Shown here piece after piece: positions 34,769 to 43,823 of a DNA stretch of 64,000 nucleotides. The stretch spans positions 744,001 through 808,000 of the forward strand of contig CAVZFD010000005.1 of the NCBI GenBank assembly GCA_963774455.1, given 5' to 3'. Position 1 is the first letter of the stretch. Each line of letters begins with the position of its first letter. The position numbers and the translations under genes were made by a program. The notes beneath the pieces are model-generated. The model was given only the letters and a program-made list of their open reading frames with translations. It was not told the origin of the DNA and ran no database searches. The stretch comes from DATFVA01 sp963774455. GTDB taxonomy: Bacteria; Bacteroidota; Ignavibacteria; Ignavibacteriales; Ignavibacteriaceae.

Positions 34769-35077
34769 ATGGAATTATCAATCAGGAAGATGAAATCCTT
34801 TACAATCATCCAGAGGAAAAATCCTGTATTCGAAAGATGCCCCTCGTGCTCTGCCACTGGAACGATCTACAGGTCTCATTCCCGTGACTGGAGAGAGAAA
34901 CTCATAAAGAGGATATCTTTTCTGAAACTCTACCGATGCAAACAATGCGGCTGGAGGGGTTATCGTTCAACTATAGCGCTGACTGTTAAGTCGGTTCAGA
35001 CTCTTCTTATTTATATAGGCGCTGCAATAATTATTGCGATGATAGTCAGGCTTATTCTTAGCCGGGTTGCATCCTGA
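34769..35077 (+). CDS. Small membrane protein with zinc-ribbon motif
   Basis: The 102-residue protein has two CxxC pairs (RCPSCSATG and YRCKQCGWRG), about 33 residues apart, that would form a zinc ribbon, with a basic stretch between them, and a C-terminal membrane helix at about 73-97 (LLIYIGAAIIIAMIVRLI). The family is not named in my knowledge. It stands alone, with about 190 gene-free bases on its 3' side. A membrane-bound zinc ribbon on the cytoplasmic side is the likely topology. Confidence 0.7.
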   Translation: MELSIRKMKSFTIIQRKNPVFERCPSCSATGTIYRSHSRDWREKLIKRISFLKLYRCKQCGWRGYRSTIALTVKSVQTLLIYIGAAIIIAMIVRLILSRVAS

Positions 35078-35272
35078 ATTTCAACAAACCATCGAGCGAA
35101 CCAATTTTGCAGTTTTGTAACCGGCAGTTTTAGTGTATTTACTTTAGGCACAATCCACAGCAGGCAGAATTTCTACCTGAGGTATAAACGGGACATATTT
35201 GCCCGGCATCCGGTTCCTAAATCCTTTTATAGATTCGGCTGTATTAAAATTTAAACTGATTATCTGATAATA

Positions 35273-36703
35273 ATGGATTCTTCTGTAAAAGAGAAAATCA
35301 AAAGTATAGTCGGGAAGAACAATTTCACTGATTCCCCCGAAGACAAGATCACTTACTCATACGACGCCACGCCGCTTATAACATACTCTCCCGAAGCAAT
35401 TGTATTTCCTGAAAGGGAAGAACAGATATCGGAGCTGGTGAAGTTTGCAAACAGTGAAAGGTTTGCCTTAGTGCCCAGAGGATCGGGTACAGGTTTGAGT
35501 GGCGGTGCGGTTCCTGTTGAGAATTCTGTTGTAGTTGTAATGACGCGCTGGAACAGGATACTCGAGATAGATCCCGCCAATCTTACAGCGCTGGTGGAGC
35601 CTGGAGTTGTAACCGGGCTGCTGCAGCGAGAAGTTGAGAAAACAGGACTGTTCTATCCGCCTGATCCCGGAAGTGTCAACGTTTGTACCATTGGTGGAAA
35701 TGTTGCGAATAATGCGGGAGGGTTAAGAGGACTTAAGTACGGCGTGACAAAGAACTATGTCCTCGGTGTTGAAATGATACTGCCGAACGGCGAACTGCTG
35801 AAAACCGGAGGGAAGAATATGAAGGACGTTGCCGGGTACAACTTGCGGGATTTTATTGTAGGAAGCGAAGGGACGCTCGGCATTATAACGAAGATCCTGC
35901 TGAAGTTGATTCCCAAACCGACCTTCTCAATTACTCTTCTTGCATACTTCGATAAGCTGGATGATGCTGCACGAGCCGTGGCCGGGATAATATCGGCGCA
36001 TATTACCCCTTCGATGATGGAGTTCCTGGATAAGACAACAATAAATTGTGTGGAGGACTATACTCACATAGGACTGCCGGTTAGCAGCGAAGCTATTCTG
36101 CTGATTGAAGTAGACGGGAGAGGAAGTGCAGTGCAGGAGGATGCGGATTCGATTCAGAGGATATTAAAGAAGAATAACTGCACGTATATGAAGTCTGCGC
36201 GGGATAAAGTTGAAGCAGAGTCGTTAAAAACTGCGCGCAGGACAGCGTTTAGTGCTCTTGCAAGGAAAAAACCCACAACGATTCTTGAGGATGCAACTGT
36301 TCCCAGGAGTGAGTTGCCGGTGATGATCGAAAAAGTAAATGAAGCCGGACGCAGGTTTGATGTTGTATTCGGGAATTTCGGTCACGCGGGCGACGGAAAT
36401 ATTCATCCCACCTGTCTTACTGATGAAAGAGATAAGAATGAAATTACCCGGGCTCACCATGCATTTGAATTTATTTTTAATGAAGCGATCAAGCTGGGAG
36501 GAACAATAACCGGGGAACATGGTACAGGTCTTGCTAAAAAACAATTCCTTGAGAGTGTTGCAGGGATTCCAGGACTAGAGATGATGAAGAAAATAAAAGT
36601 ATCGATTGATGAAAATAATATAATTAATCCGGGAAAAATATTTTCTTTGAAGCCGAAGTGTGAGGTACTCTTCCCGGTTGATAAAAATTTACGTGCAAAG
36701 TAA
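35273..36703 (+). CDS. FAD-linked oxidase, GlcD/lactate dehydrogenase-like
   Basis: The 476-residue flavoprotein belongs to the FAD-binding type 4 family of 2-hydroxyacid oxidases: PRGSGTGLSGGAVPV and PPDPGSVNVCTIGGNVANNAGG in the FAD domain, and GNFGHAGDGNIHPT and GTGLAKKQFL in the C-terminal half. It would oxidise glycolate or D-lactate and pass electrons to the Fe-S protein encoded 18 bases downstream in the same reading frame. Which substrate cannot be told from the sequence. Length is normal for GlcD. Confidence 0.9.
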   Translation: MDSSVKEKIKSIVGKNNFTDSPEDKITYSYDATPLITYSPEAIVFPEREEQISELVKFANSERFALVPRGSGTGLSGGAVPVENSVVVVMTRWNRILEIDPANLTALVEPGVVTGLLQREVEKTGLFYPPDPGSVNVCTIGGNVANNAGGLRGLKYGVTKNYVLGVEMILPNGELLKTGGKNMKDVAGYNLRDFIVGSEGTLGIITKILLKLIPKPTFSITLLAYFDKLDDAARAVAGIISAHITPSMMEFLDKTTINCVEDYTHIGLPVSSEAILLIEVDGRGSAVQEDADSIQRILKKNNCTYMKSARDKVEAESLKTARRTAFSALARKKPTTILEDATVPRSELPVMIEKVNEAGRRFDVVFGNFGHAGDGNIHPTCLTDERDKNEITRAHHAFEFIFNEAIKLGGTITGEHGTGLAKKQFLESVAGIPGLEMMKKIKVSIDENNIINPGKIFSLKPKCEVLFPVDKNLRAK

Positions 36704-36721
36704 ACTCCGGATTGAAATAAA

Positions 36722-38053
36722 ATTAATTCATTAAAAGAAATAAAAGACCTGACGGATGTATACACTCAGTGCATTCATTGCGGAATGTGCCTGAGTTCCT
36801 GTCCTACTTATGTAATTACAGGGAGGGAAACCTCCTCGCCAAGGGGGAGGATAAGATTAATAAAATCTGTTGCAGAAGGCACGCTTCCGGTAACGGATAC
36901 TTTTGCTTATGAGATGAATTTTTGTCTCGACTGCCAGGCGTGCGAGACTGCCTGTCCCGCGGGCGTTAGATACGGCAGGATGGTTGAGTCTGCCAGGGTG
37001 GAAATAGATAGGCGGGGATATTCATCTGCTGTTAAATCGTTCTTCCTTAAAAAAATTATTCCATACCGAAGCATGCTTCGCCTGGCTGCAAGGCTGTTAA
37101 GATTGTACCAGCGCACAGGTCTTCAGAAACTTCTGAGATCATCAGGCATACTCAATAAACTTTTTCCGCGTCTGGCTGAAGTGGAACTGTTCTCTCCGGA
37201 GATACCCGTAAAATTCAGCGGTTCATTTGTACACGAGTTCAATCCTCCTTCTGCACAGATGCACTTCAACCGGATTCAAGTTAAACCATCTGTAGAGGAC
37301 ACTTTACATGCTGACCACGATGCGGTAAAATACAGACTAGCTTTTTCCATCGGCTGCCTGATGGATGTTCTACTTCCCGAAGTAAATAAGGATACCGTTG
37401 AGCTACTGAATAAGCTCGGAGCATTGGTAATATCACCTGCGGAACAAACTTGCTGCGGGTCGCTTAACGCCCATAACGGAGATATAAAAACAGCAATCAA
37501 GCTCGCAAAGAAAAACATTGAGGCATTCGGAAGACACAAATATGATTACCTGATCTCTAACTCGGCAGGCTGCGGTGCTTTTATGAAGGAATACGGCGAA
37601 ATTTTCAAGAATGATCCTGAGTTAGCCGGTGCAGCAAAAGAATTCTCATCAAAAGTCAAAGACCTTACCGAATTTCTAGCAGAAATCAATTTGTCCTTTA
37701 CCCATGGCAGTGAGGATAGGAACATAACTTATCACGATGCCTGTCACCTTGTACATGCTCAGAAAATATTTAACGAACCAAGAGGCATTTTAAGTAAGGT
37801 GCCCGGAGTAAATCTCATTCCACTTGAAGATTCAACCACTTGCTGCGGAAGTGCAGGGATTTATAACCTGGTGCACACGGACACATCCCTTAAGCTGCTC
37901 GAGGCGAAGATGGAAAATATAAGGAAAACAAAAGCAAATGTAGTAATTACAGGAAATCCGGGGTGTATACTTCAAATTAAATTTGGTGATAAAAAGTTCA
38001 AAACAAATGTTAAGGCAGAGCATCCGGCTACATTTTTAAATAAACTGATGTAG
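36722..38053 (+). CDS. Two-[4Fe-4S] cluster CCG-domain protein, GlcF-like (start codon unclear)
   Basis: The protein of about 443 residues has two 4Fe-4S motifs (CIHCGMCLSSCP and CLDCQACETACP) and two CCG domains (CCGSLNAHNGD and CCGSAGIYNL), as GlcF and the HdrD-like subunits of 2-hydroxyacid oxidases have. The first ATG in frame (36785) lies inside the first cluster motif and would remove two of its four Cys, so it cannot be the true start. The frame is open back to 36716, with no ATG, GTG or TTG; an ATT at 36722 behind GGA (36709-36711) is the best candidate. It would pass electrons from the GlcD-like flavoprotein to quinone. Confidence 0.85.
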   Translation: MNSLKEIKDLTDVYTQCIHCGMCLSSCPTYVITGRETSSPRGRIRLIKSVAEGTLPVTDTFAYEMNFCLDCQACETACPAGVRYGRMVESARVEIDRRGYSSAVKSFFLKKIIPYRSMLRLAARLLRLYQRTGLQKLLRSSGILNKLFPRLAEVELFSPEIPVKFSGSFVHEFNPPSAQMHFNRIQVKPSVEDTLHADHDAVKYRLAFSIGCLMDVLLPEVNKDTVELLNKLGALVISPAEQTCCGSLNAHNGDIKTAIKLAKKNIEAFGRHKYDYLISNSAGCGAFMKEYGEIFKNDPELAGAAKEFSSKVKDLTEFLAEINLSFTHGSEDRNITYHDACHLVHAQKIFNEPRGILSKVPGVNLIPLEDSTTCCGSAGIYNLVHTDTSLKLLEAKMENIRKTKANVVITGNPGCILQIKFGDKKFKTNVKAEHPATFLNKLM

Positions 38054-38579
38054 TCTGTCGCAATCGGGATAAAATCCTGAGTTTTATCTCGTGTTTGTAA
38101 TAAGTCTATCCCTTATAACTCCTAACAATTCGCATAACAAAAATCTCAGCCATTTTGTCAATAACTAATGATCCAAATGTATAATCAGTTCTTCATAAAT
38201 CATAAAAAATTTGTTGAAATCTTCAACAGAATTACTACGAATAAGTACAAACATCCCAATAATTATACTGGTGGGTCACTTATCTTAATCTTTTATAATA
38301 CAAGCTGGTTTATCTTTTATTGGCAGCAAAGAATAATGATTAAGAACCTAATTATAACCTTAAACTTTTTTGCTTTATATACATAATTTTTTAATTTTGG
38401 AAATTAACTAAAATTCACTTTGTTAAAGTTACACTATCGCTGAGCACGACTTTCGGAGCTGTGCTGAGAACTTTTTTACCTTTAGATAAATTAAAAAGAC
38501 GAGATTTTTTTCAGGTACAGGTACACTGTATAAGGATTTTTATTGTTCAAAAATCAACCTGCAATCTCAGGAATAACTA
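38054..38579. other. Gene-free 526-bp spacer upstream of the respiratory cluster
   Basis: No convincing gene is seen. GGGATAAAA (about 38073) and TTTTATCTC can pair as a hairpin after the GlcF-like gene. AGCCATTTTGTCA at 38148-38160 repeats a motif from the spacer before der. AGCAC (38443-38447) and GTGCT (38461-38465) form a short stem, and T6 follows at 38472-38477. The promoter of the act operon is presumably in the last 200 bases, but no clear -10/-35 pair stands out. Confidence 0.5.
38443..38478 (+). promoter_or_regulatory. Short stem followed by T-tract in the act operon leader
   Basis: AGCAC and GTGCT pair around a 13-base loop with a Gly/Cys-rich centre (GACTTTCGGAGCT), and a T6 run follows 6 bases later. 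It sits about 100 bases before actA. It could be a terminator of a leader RNA or only chance; the stem is short. Confidence 0.3.
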
Positions 38580-39149
38580 ATGAAAAAATCTTTACTTGAT
38601 TATACCCTTCGGATCCGTGTTCCGGTTACGATCTTTGTCATAATTACCTCTTTTACGATCACCTATTTTGCGGGTAAGGCTGAGCGTGACGGAGTTGGCT
38701 ACCAGCCGACACAGCCTATAAACTTTTCACACAACCTTCATGCAGGTCAGATGAAAATCGACTGCCAGTATTGCCATACCGGCGTAGAAAAGTCGAGGCA
38801 TGCAATGGTACCGCCGGTAAACACTTGTATGAATTGCCATAAAATTGCGCGTAAGGACAGGCCCGAAATTCAAAAACTTACGGCTTATTACAACGAAGGC
38901 AAAGCGCTTCCCTGGAAAAGAATTCATAGGACACCCGACTTCACTTACTTCAATCACAGCGTTCACGTGAACAAAGGAATTGACTGTGTTAACTGCCATG
39001 GCGAAGTTAAGAATATGGATAAGGTTCTCCAGGTAAGCTCATTCACAATGTCTGCATGTCTGGATTGTCATAGAAATGCGCAAGAGCGTCTGCCTGATGT
39101 TAAAGGCATAATTAAGGGTCCCGATAACTGTTGGGCGTGTCATCGATAA
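38580..39149 (+). CDS. actA: Alternative complex III pentaheme cytochrome ActA
   Basis: The 189-residue protein has an N-terminal membrane helix (VPVTIFVIITSFTITYF) and five CxxCH heme c motifs: CQYCH, CMNCH, CVNCH, CLDCH and CWACH, with extra His residues that may be axial ligands (NFSHNLHAGQM, YFNHSVHVN). This is the form of ActA, the cytochrome that takes electrons in the quinol:cytochrome c oxidoreductase ACIII. It is the first gene of a run of 13 genes on the plus strand. The small Tat-signal protein gene follows 11 bases later. Confidence 0.92.
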   Translation: MKKSLLDYTLRIRVPVTIFVIITSFTITYFAGKAERDGVGYQPTQPINFSHNLHAGQMKIDCQYCHTGVEKSRHAMVPPVNTCMNCHKIARKDRPEIQKLTAYYNEGKALPWKRIHRTPDFTYFNHSVHVNKGIDCVNCHGEVKNMDKVLQVSSFTMSACLDCHRNAQERLPDVKGIIKGPDNCWACHR

Positions 39150-39160
39150 CAGGAGTTGAA

Positions 39161-39361
39161 ATGGAAACAGTGAATTCAAATATGAAAAATATAAATCGCA
39201 AAAAGTTTTTTTCCTCTCTGGGTACAGGAGTATTCGGCTACTTCGTAATCAAATCTCTTCCTTTTTCTTTTTTAAGAAAGAAAGCGAAGGACAGGGAAGT
39301 GGTGATAGCAATAAATCCTGATGCTGTTAGCAGAACAAAAATAGGTGATAAGAATGTCTGA
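39161..39361 (+). CDS. Small protein with Tat-like signal between actA and actB
   Basis: The 66-residue protein begins METVNSNMKN and contains INRKKFFSSLGTGVFGYFVIKSLPF, a twin-basic, Tat-like signal or single membrane helix, followed by a basic and polar tail. The ATG at 39161 follows AGGAG; an upstream start would overlap actA. Its last eight bases overlap the actB start. I do not know this protein from the described ACIII sets; an accessory or assembly factor is possible, and a shortened relic of a longer Tat protein is the alternative. Confidence 0.6.
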   Translation: METVNSNMKNINRKKFFSSLGTGVFGYFVIKSLPFSFLRKKAKDREVVIAINPDAVSRTKIGDKNV

Positions 39362-42300
39362 AAATCAGGACAACATTAAGAACGATAGTTCAGAAAACAC
39401 ACCTGACGTCAATTACTGGCAGAGTCTTGAAGATTTATACAATGATCCCGGCATTTTAGAAGCGAGTCACCATGAGTTTAAAGAAGGTGTTACAGATAAT
39501 TTCAGTCCCTTAAATCTTCCCGGAATATCAAGGAGAAAGTTTCTGGCACTGGTTGGTGCATCGGCAGCTCTTGCCGGAGCAGGATGTTCCGACTATCGCG
39601 ATAAGGGTGATATAATTCCTTATATAAAGAAGCCCGAAGAGATTACGCTGGGTAAGGCAAATTATTATGCTTCCACATGTACAGCCTGTGCGAATTCATG
39701 CGGGATATTAATAAAAACCCGTGAAGGAAGACCAATTAAGGCTGATGGAAATCCTGATCATCCCGTGAGCAAAGGAAAGCTTTGTTCAAAAGGACATGCA
39801 AGCATTCTGAATTTATATGATCCCGAAAGACTGACCGGACCACGCAAGAAAAACGGCGGCACTATTGATGTGATCTCATGGCAGAACGCCGATAAGGAAA
39901 TTTCTATAGCTCTTTCAAAGACCGGCAGTAAGGAAATTGCTATAGTTACAAAAAAAATTATTTCGCCTACAGGGAAGAAAGTCCTGGACGACTTCAGGAC
40001 AAAGTTCCCTTCTGCAAAAGTTTACTCATACGAGCTGTTTAACGATGATGTTAAGAGTTCTGCCTGGCAAAAGAGTTATGGAAGCGGATCTTTTCCGCTG
40101 ATAAAATGGAACAAAGCTAAGATAATTGTTGCACTTGAATCAGACTTCCTGGGTACTGACGGAAACACCGTTGAGAATGCAAGGTTGTTTGCCGAAGGCA
40201 GGGAAGTTTCTGACCTTAAGAATTTCAGCAGGCTGTATGTTGTTGAAGGTGGTATGACATTGACAGGCAGCAATGCTGATTACAGGATGCGCCTGAACCC
40301 TGAATCCCACTACGAACTGGTATCTATGCTGATAAATGAACTGGGCGGGGGAGGACAGGGAACTTCAGCCGAAGCCTTTGCACAGAAGTACAATCTGCCC
40401 GTTAAAACAGTAAAGCATATCATTACAGATCTCAACAAGTATAGAGGCAGCTCTATTGTGTACGCCGGCTACAATCTTTCTGAAGAAGTACAAACTGCAG
40501 TAAATCATTTAAACAATTTGCTCGGCAACGACGCAATGTACCGCACCGATCAGTCTGATCATTCAGTACTTCCATTCTCATCAAAGGAGGATTGGTCGAA
40601 CCTCATTGGAAATATGAAAAACGGGAATGTTGCCGCAGTTATTCATTATGACAGCAATCCTGTTTATCACCTGGCTGAAGATCTCGGGTACAAAACATCA
40701 CTGGATAAAGTGCCCCTTGTTATCAGCCTGACTGAAAGCGAGAACGAATCTTCTGAGTCTGCGGATTATATTCTCCCTATAAACCACAATTATGAATCCT
40801 GGGGAGATGCTAAAACGAGGACAGGATTTTCATCTCTTCAGCAGCCGGTTATCTGGCCGATCTTTGATACAAGACAAAAGGAGGCTGTGCTGCTTAACTG
40901 GATAAACGGAGAACCAGAGAAATTCGATTTTAAAATATACCATCAATACCTGATGAAGAACTGGAAGGACAATATATATTCTTCACTCGAAAAGGAGATG
41001 GATTTCGAAAAGTTCTGGTTTGGTGTGCTGCAGGACGGTGTAGCTTTGACAGGCGAGAATGCAGGTTCAAACGGAACCTTTAATACTTCAGCTTTTCAAT
41101 CGGCGGGAAACAAACCAAAAGAATCAAACGGATACACCGTTGTGCTAAGAGAAAGCTACGCAACAGGCGACGGCTCATTTGCAAACAACGGCTGGATGCA
41201 GGAACTACCACACCCGGTATCAAAAATAACATGGGATAATTATGCTGCAGTATCAAATGCTACCGCAAAAGAACTCGGGGTTAAATCGGATGACCTTATT
41301 GATATTGAGGTCGATGGCCGAAAGCTCCGTATCCCCATATTCATTCAGCCAGGTTCAGCAGATAAAACATTTACAATTGAACTAGGTTACGGCAGATCGA
41401 AGGCGGGAATCGTAGGGTCGGGTGTAGGCTTTAATGCAAGTGTTCTTTTATCGAAAGATGGCGGGCTTTCGCCCTGGATATATACGGGTGTATCTGTTAA
41501 GAAAGCAGGCGGCACCTATAAGCTTGTAACAGCACAGGAACATCATGCATTTGATAAGGATCTTACAAGCGATGCTGTTGAAAAGAGAAACATTATACGT
41601 GAAGGTACCGTAGAGGAATATAAAAAGAATCCAGGCTTTATACGTGAAAAGAGTGAGGAAGAGAATAAGAGTCTCTACCCAGAATATGAATACACCGGAT
41701 TAAAATGGGGAATGGCAATCGACTTAAATAAATGTCTGGGTTGTGGTGAGTGTGTTATAGCCTGCCATTCTGAAAACAATGTTCCGATCGTAGGAAAGGA
41801 TCAGGTGGAGAAAGGCAGGGAAATGCACTGGCTGAGAATAGACAGGTATTACTCAGGGTCAATTGATGAACCCAAAGTAAGTGCACAGCCCATGCTCTGT
41901 CAGCACTGTGATCACGCACCCTGTGAGAATGTATGTCCAGTAGTGGCAACAACCCATAGTCCCGACGGTCTTAACCAGATGGTATACAATCGCTGTGTCG
42001 GTACGAGATACTGTTCAAACAACTGTCCCTACAAAGTAAGAAGATTCAACTTCTTCAACTTCAGGGATCATTTCAGAGATTCGTACCAGGAGAGTAATCT
42101 TTTCAATCTTCTATACAATCCTGAAGTGACAATCCGTTCACGGGGCGTAATGGAAAAGTGTACATTCTGTATTCAGAGAATTATGGAAGCAAGGTCAGAC
42201 GCCATTAGAGAAAACAGGAACCTGAAAGGCTCGGACGTTAAAACTGCGTGCCAGGAAGCCTGCAGCACAAGTGCAATTAAATTCGGCGATATAAATGATA

Positions 42301-42425
42301 AAGAATCCGATTTCCATAAATACAGGAACCATGAATTAGGATATTATGTACTCGATTTTGTGAATACGCGGCCCAATGTTACCTACATTGCCAAATTAAG
42401 AAATACTCATTCGGAGGAAGTTTAA
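39354..42425 (+). CDS. actB: Alternative complex III iron-sulfur subunit ActB
   Basis: The 1023-residue subunit has a Tat signal (SRRKFLALVGASAALAGAGC) that also fits a lipobox. The N-terminal molybdopterin-like domain keeps four Cys in the pattern C-x2-C-x3-C with a distant fourth (CTACANSC and LCSKGHA). The C-terminal ferredoxin-like domain, from about 770 on, has CLGCGECVIACHSEN, CQHCDHAPCENVCP, CVGTRYCSNNCPYK and CTFC with CQEACSTSAI, ligands for several clusters. The ATG at 39354 is chosen because of GGTGATAAG upstream and the overlap with the small gene; a GTG nine bases earlier is the alternative. actC follows directly. Confidence 0.93.
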   Translation: MSENQDNIKNDSSENTPDVNYWQSLEDLYNDPGILEASHHEFKEGVTDNFSPLNLPGISRRKFLALVGASAALAGAGCSDYRDKGDIIPYIKKPEEITLGKANYYASTCTACANSCGILIKTREGRPIKADGNPDHPVSKGKLCSKGHASILNLYDPERLTGPRKKNGGTIDVISWQNADKEISIALSKTGSKEIAIVTKKIISPTGKKVLDDFRTKFPSAKVYSYELFNDDVKSSAWQKSYGSGSFPLIKWNKAKIIVALESDFLGTDGNTVENARLFAEGREVSDLKNFSRLYVVEGGMTLTGSNADYRMRLNPESHYELVSMLINELGGGGQGTSAEAFAQKYNLPVKTVKHIITDLNKYRGSSIVYAGYNLSEEVQTAVNHLNNLLGNDAMYRTDQSDHSVLPFSSKEDWSNLIGNMKNGNVAAVIHYDSNPVYHLAEDLGYKTSLDKVPLVISLTESENESSESADYILPINHNYESWGDAKTRTGFSSLQQPVIWPIFDTRQKEAVLLNWINGEPEKFDFKIYHQYLMKNWKDNIYSSLEKEMDFEKFWFGVLQDGVALTGENAGSNGTFNTSAFQSAGNKPKESNGYTVVLRESYATGDGSFANNGWMQELPHPVSKITWDNYAAVSNATAKELGVKSDDLIDIEVDGRKLRIPIFIQPGSADKTFTIELGYGRSKAGIVGSGVGFNASVLLSKDGGLSPWIYTGVSVKKAGGTYKLVTAQEHHAFDKDLTSDAVEKRNIIREGTVEEYKKNPGFIREKSEEENKSLYPEYEYTGLKWGMAIDLNKCLGCGECVIACHSENNVPIVGKDQVEKGREMHWLRIDRYYSGSIDEPKVSAQPMLCQHCDHAPCENVCPVVATTHSPDGLNQMVYNRCVGTRYCSNNCPYKVRRFNFFNFRDHFRDSYQESNLFNLLYNPEVTIRSRGVMEKCTFCIQRIMEARSDAIRENRNLKGSDVKTACQEACSTSAIKFGDINDKESDFHKYRNHELGYYVLDFVNTRPNVTYIAKLRNTHSEEV

Positions 42426-43823
42426 TTGAAAGAACCAGAAATTACTGATTATCCTTTAGTCGACTATTCACGGGAGATTCCGGTAATAGAGGGCGATCTG
42501 ACCCGCTCCGAGATCGACCAGATTGTAGCCCGACCAATGGATACAAAACCGACGAAGAAGTACCTGATCGCACTTACCGTATCGGTCAGTTTCCTTCTCT
42601 TCGGAGCTATCTGTCTTGCGATCACTTTTTACTACGGTATAGGTATGTGGGGCAATAATCAACCAGTTGCCTGGGGATTTGCGATTATCAACTTTGTCTT
42701 CTGGGTAGGTATTGGTCATGCCGGAACGTTGATCTCTGCCATACTCTTTTTGCTAAGACAGAGGTGGAGAACAGGTATAGCGAGGTTCGCTGAAGCAATG
42801 ACGATCTTTGCTGTCATGTGTGCGGGACTCTTTCCGCTGATTCACGTCGGCCGTCCGTGGCTTGCAGGTTACCTGATACCTTATCCCAATCAGCATAGTC
42901 TCTGGGTTAACTTTCTTTCACCTCTTGTTTGGGACGTTTTTGCGGTATCGACATACTTCACCGTATCCCTTGTTTTCTGGTATACAGGACTTATACCCGA
43001 CTTTGCAATGCTGCGCGACAGATCAACATCTAAAGCCAAAAAACTGGTCTACAGTGTATTTAGTCTTGGCTGGAGACACTCTAACCGTCAGTGGCAGCAT
43101 TATGAAAAAGCTTATATGATACTGGCAGGACTTGCAACCCCACTAGTATTATCGGTTCATACTGTGGTTAGTTTTGACTTTGCTGTAGCCGTGCTTCCAG
43201 GCTGGCATTCAACTATTTTCCCCCCGTATTTTGTTGCGGGTGCTATATTCTCAGGGTTTGCGATGGTAGTTACAGTTCTGATTTTTGTGAGAAAAGTATT
43301 CGACCTGGAAAACATTATCACGATAAACCACCTCGATAATATGAATAAGGTTATCCTGCTAACAGGATCCATGGTTGGTTATGCATACGGTACTGAGTTC
43401 TTTATGGCGTGGTACAGCGGCAATCCTATAGAACAGTTTGTTTTTATAAACCGTGCGTTCGGTCCTTTCGCCTGGTCGTACTGGATAATGGTAAGTTGCA
43501 ATGTTCTCTTCCCGCAGTTATTCTGGTTCAGGAAGATAAGAAGATCAGTTCCTGTTATGCTGGTTATTGTGATACTCGTAAACGTAGGTATGTGGTTCGA
43601 AAGATTTGTAATTGTGGTAACTTCATTGCACAGAGATTTTCTTCCGTCAAGCTGGGGAACATTCGTTCCCACCATATTTGATATTGGAATACTTGCAGGA
43701 AGTTTCGGATTATTCTTTACGTTAGTGATCCTTTTTACAAAAACATTACCTCTTGTTTCAATGTCGGAGATAAAGGCAATGTCGGATGGTGCGCAGCCTT
43801 CTCACCAGGGAGGTCATAAATAA
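42426..43823 (+). CDS. actC: Alternative complex III membrane subunit ActC (NrfD-like)
   Basis: The 465-residue protein has about ten hydrophobic segments of the NrfD family, with NFVFWVGIGHAGTLISAILFL near 95-115, WVNFLSPLVWDVFAVSTYF and VMFAP-like loops near the quinone side. It should bind quinol and couple its oxidation to proton movement. The start appears to be TTG at 42426, directly after the actB stop codon and 8 bases after GGAGG. The end overlaps the start of the ActD-ActE fusion by one base. Confidence 0.92.
   Translation: MKEPEITDYPLVDYSREIPVIEGDLTRSEIDQIVARPMDTKPTKKYLIALTVSVSFLLFGAICLAITFYYGIGMWGNNQPVAWGFAIINFVFWVGIGHAGTLISAILFLLRQRWRTGIARFAEAMTIFAVMCAGLFPLIHVGRPWLAGYLIPYPNQHSLWVNFLSPLVWDVFAVSTYFTVSLVFWYTGLIPDFAMLRDRSTSKAKKLVYSVFSLGWRHSNRQWQHYEKAYMILAGLATPLVLSVHTVVSFDFAVAVLPGWHSTIFPPYFVAGAIFSGFAMVVTVLIFVRKVFDLENIITINHLDNMNKVILLTGSMVGYAYGTEFFMAWYSGNPIEQFVFINRAFGPFAWSYWIMVSCNVLFPQLFWFRKIRRSVPVMLVIVILVNVGMWFERFVIVVTSLHRDFLPSSWGTFVPTIFDIGILAGSFGLFFTLVILFTKTLPLVSMSEIKAMSDGAQPSHQGGHK

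Noticed and set aside
36785..38053. The ATG at 36785 as start of the GlcF-like gene
   Set aside because: It would delete two Cys of the first [4Fe-4S] motif that is clearly encoded just upstream in the same frame.
38168..38386. A 72-residue open frame in the spacer before the act operon
   Set aside because: It is AT-rich, with no ribosome-binding site, no domain and a composition like random spacer sequence; the start lies in a run of similar AT words.
38461..38480. CTGAGA after a stem, as in the TPP riboswitch
   Set aside because: The other conserved parts of the THI element are missing and the downstream genes are respiratory, not thiamine-related.
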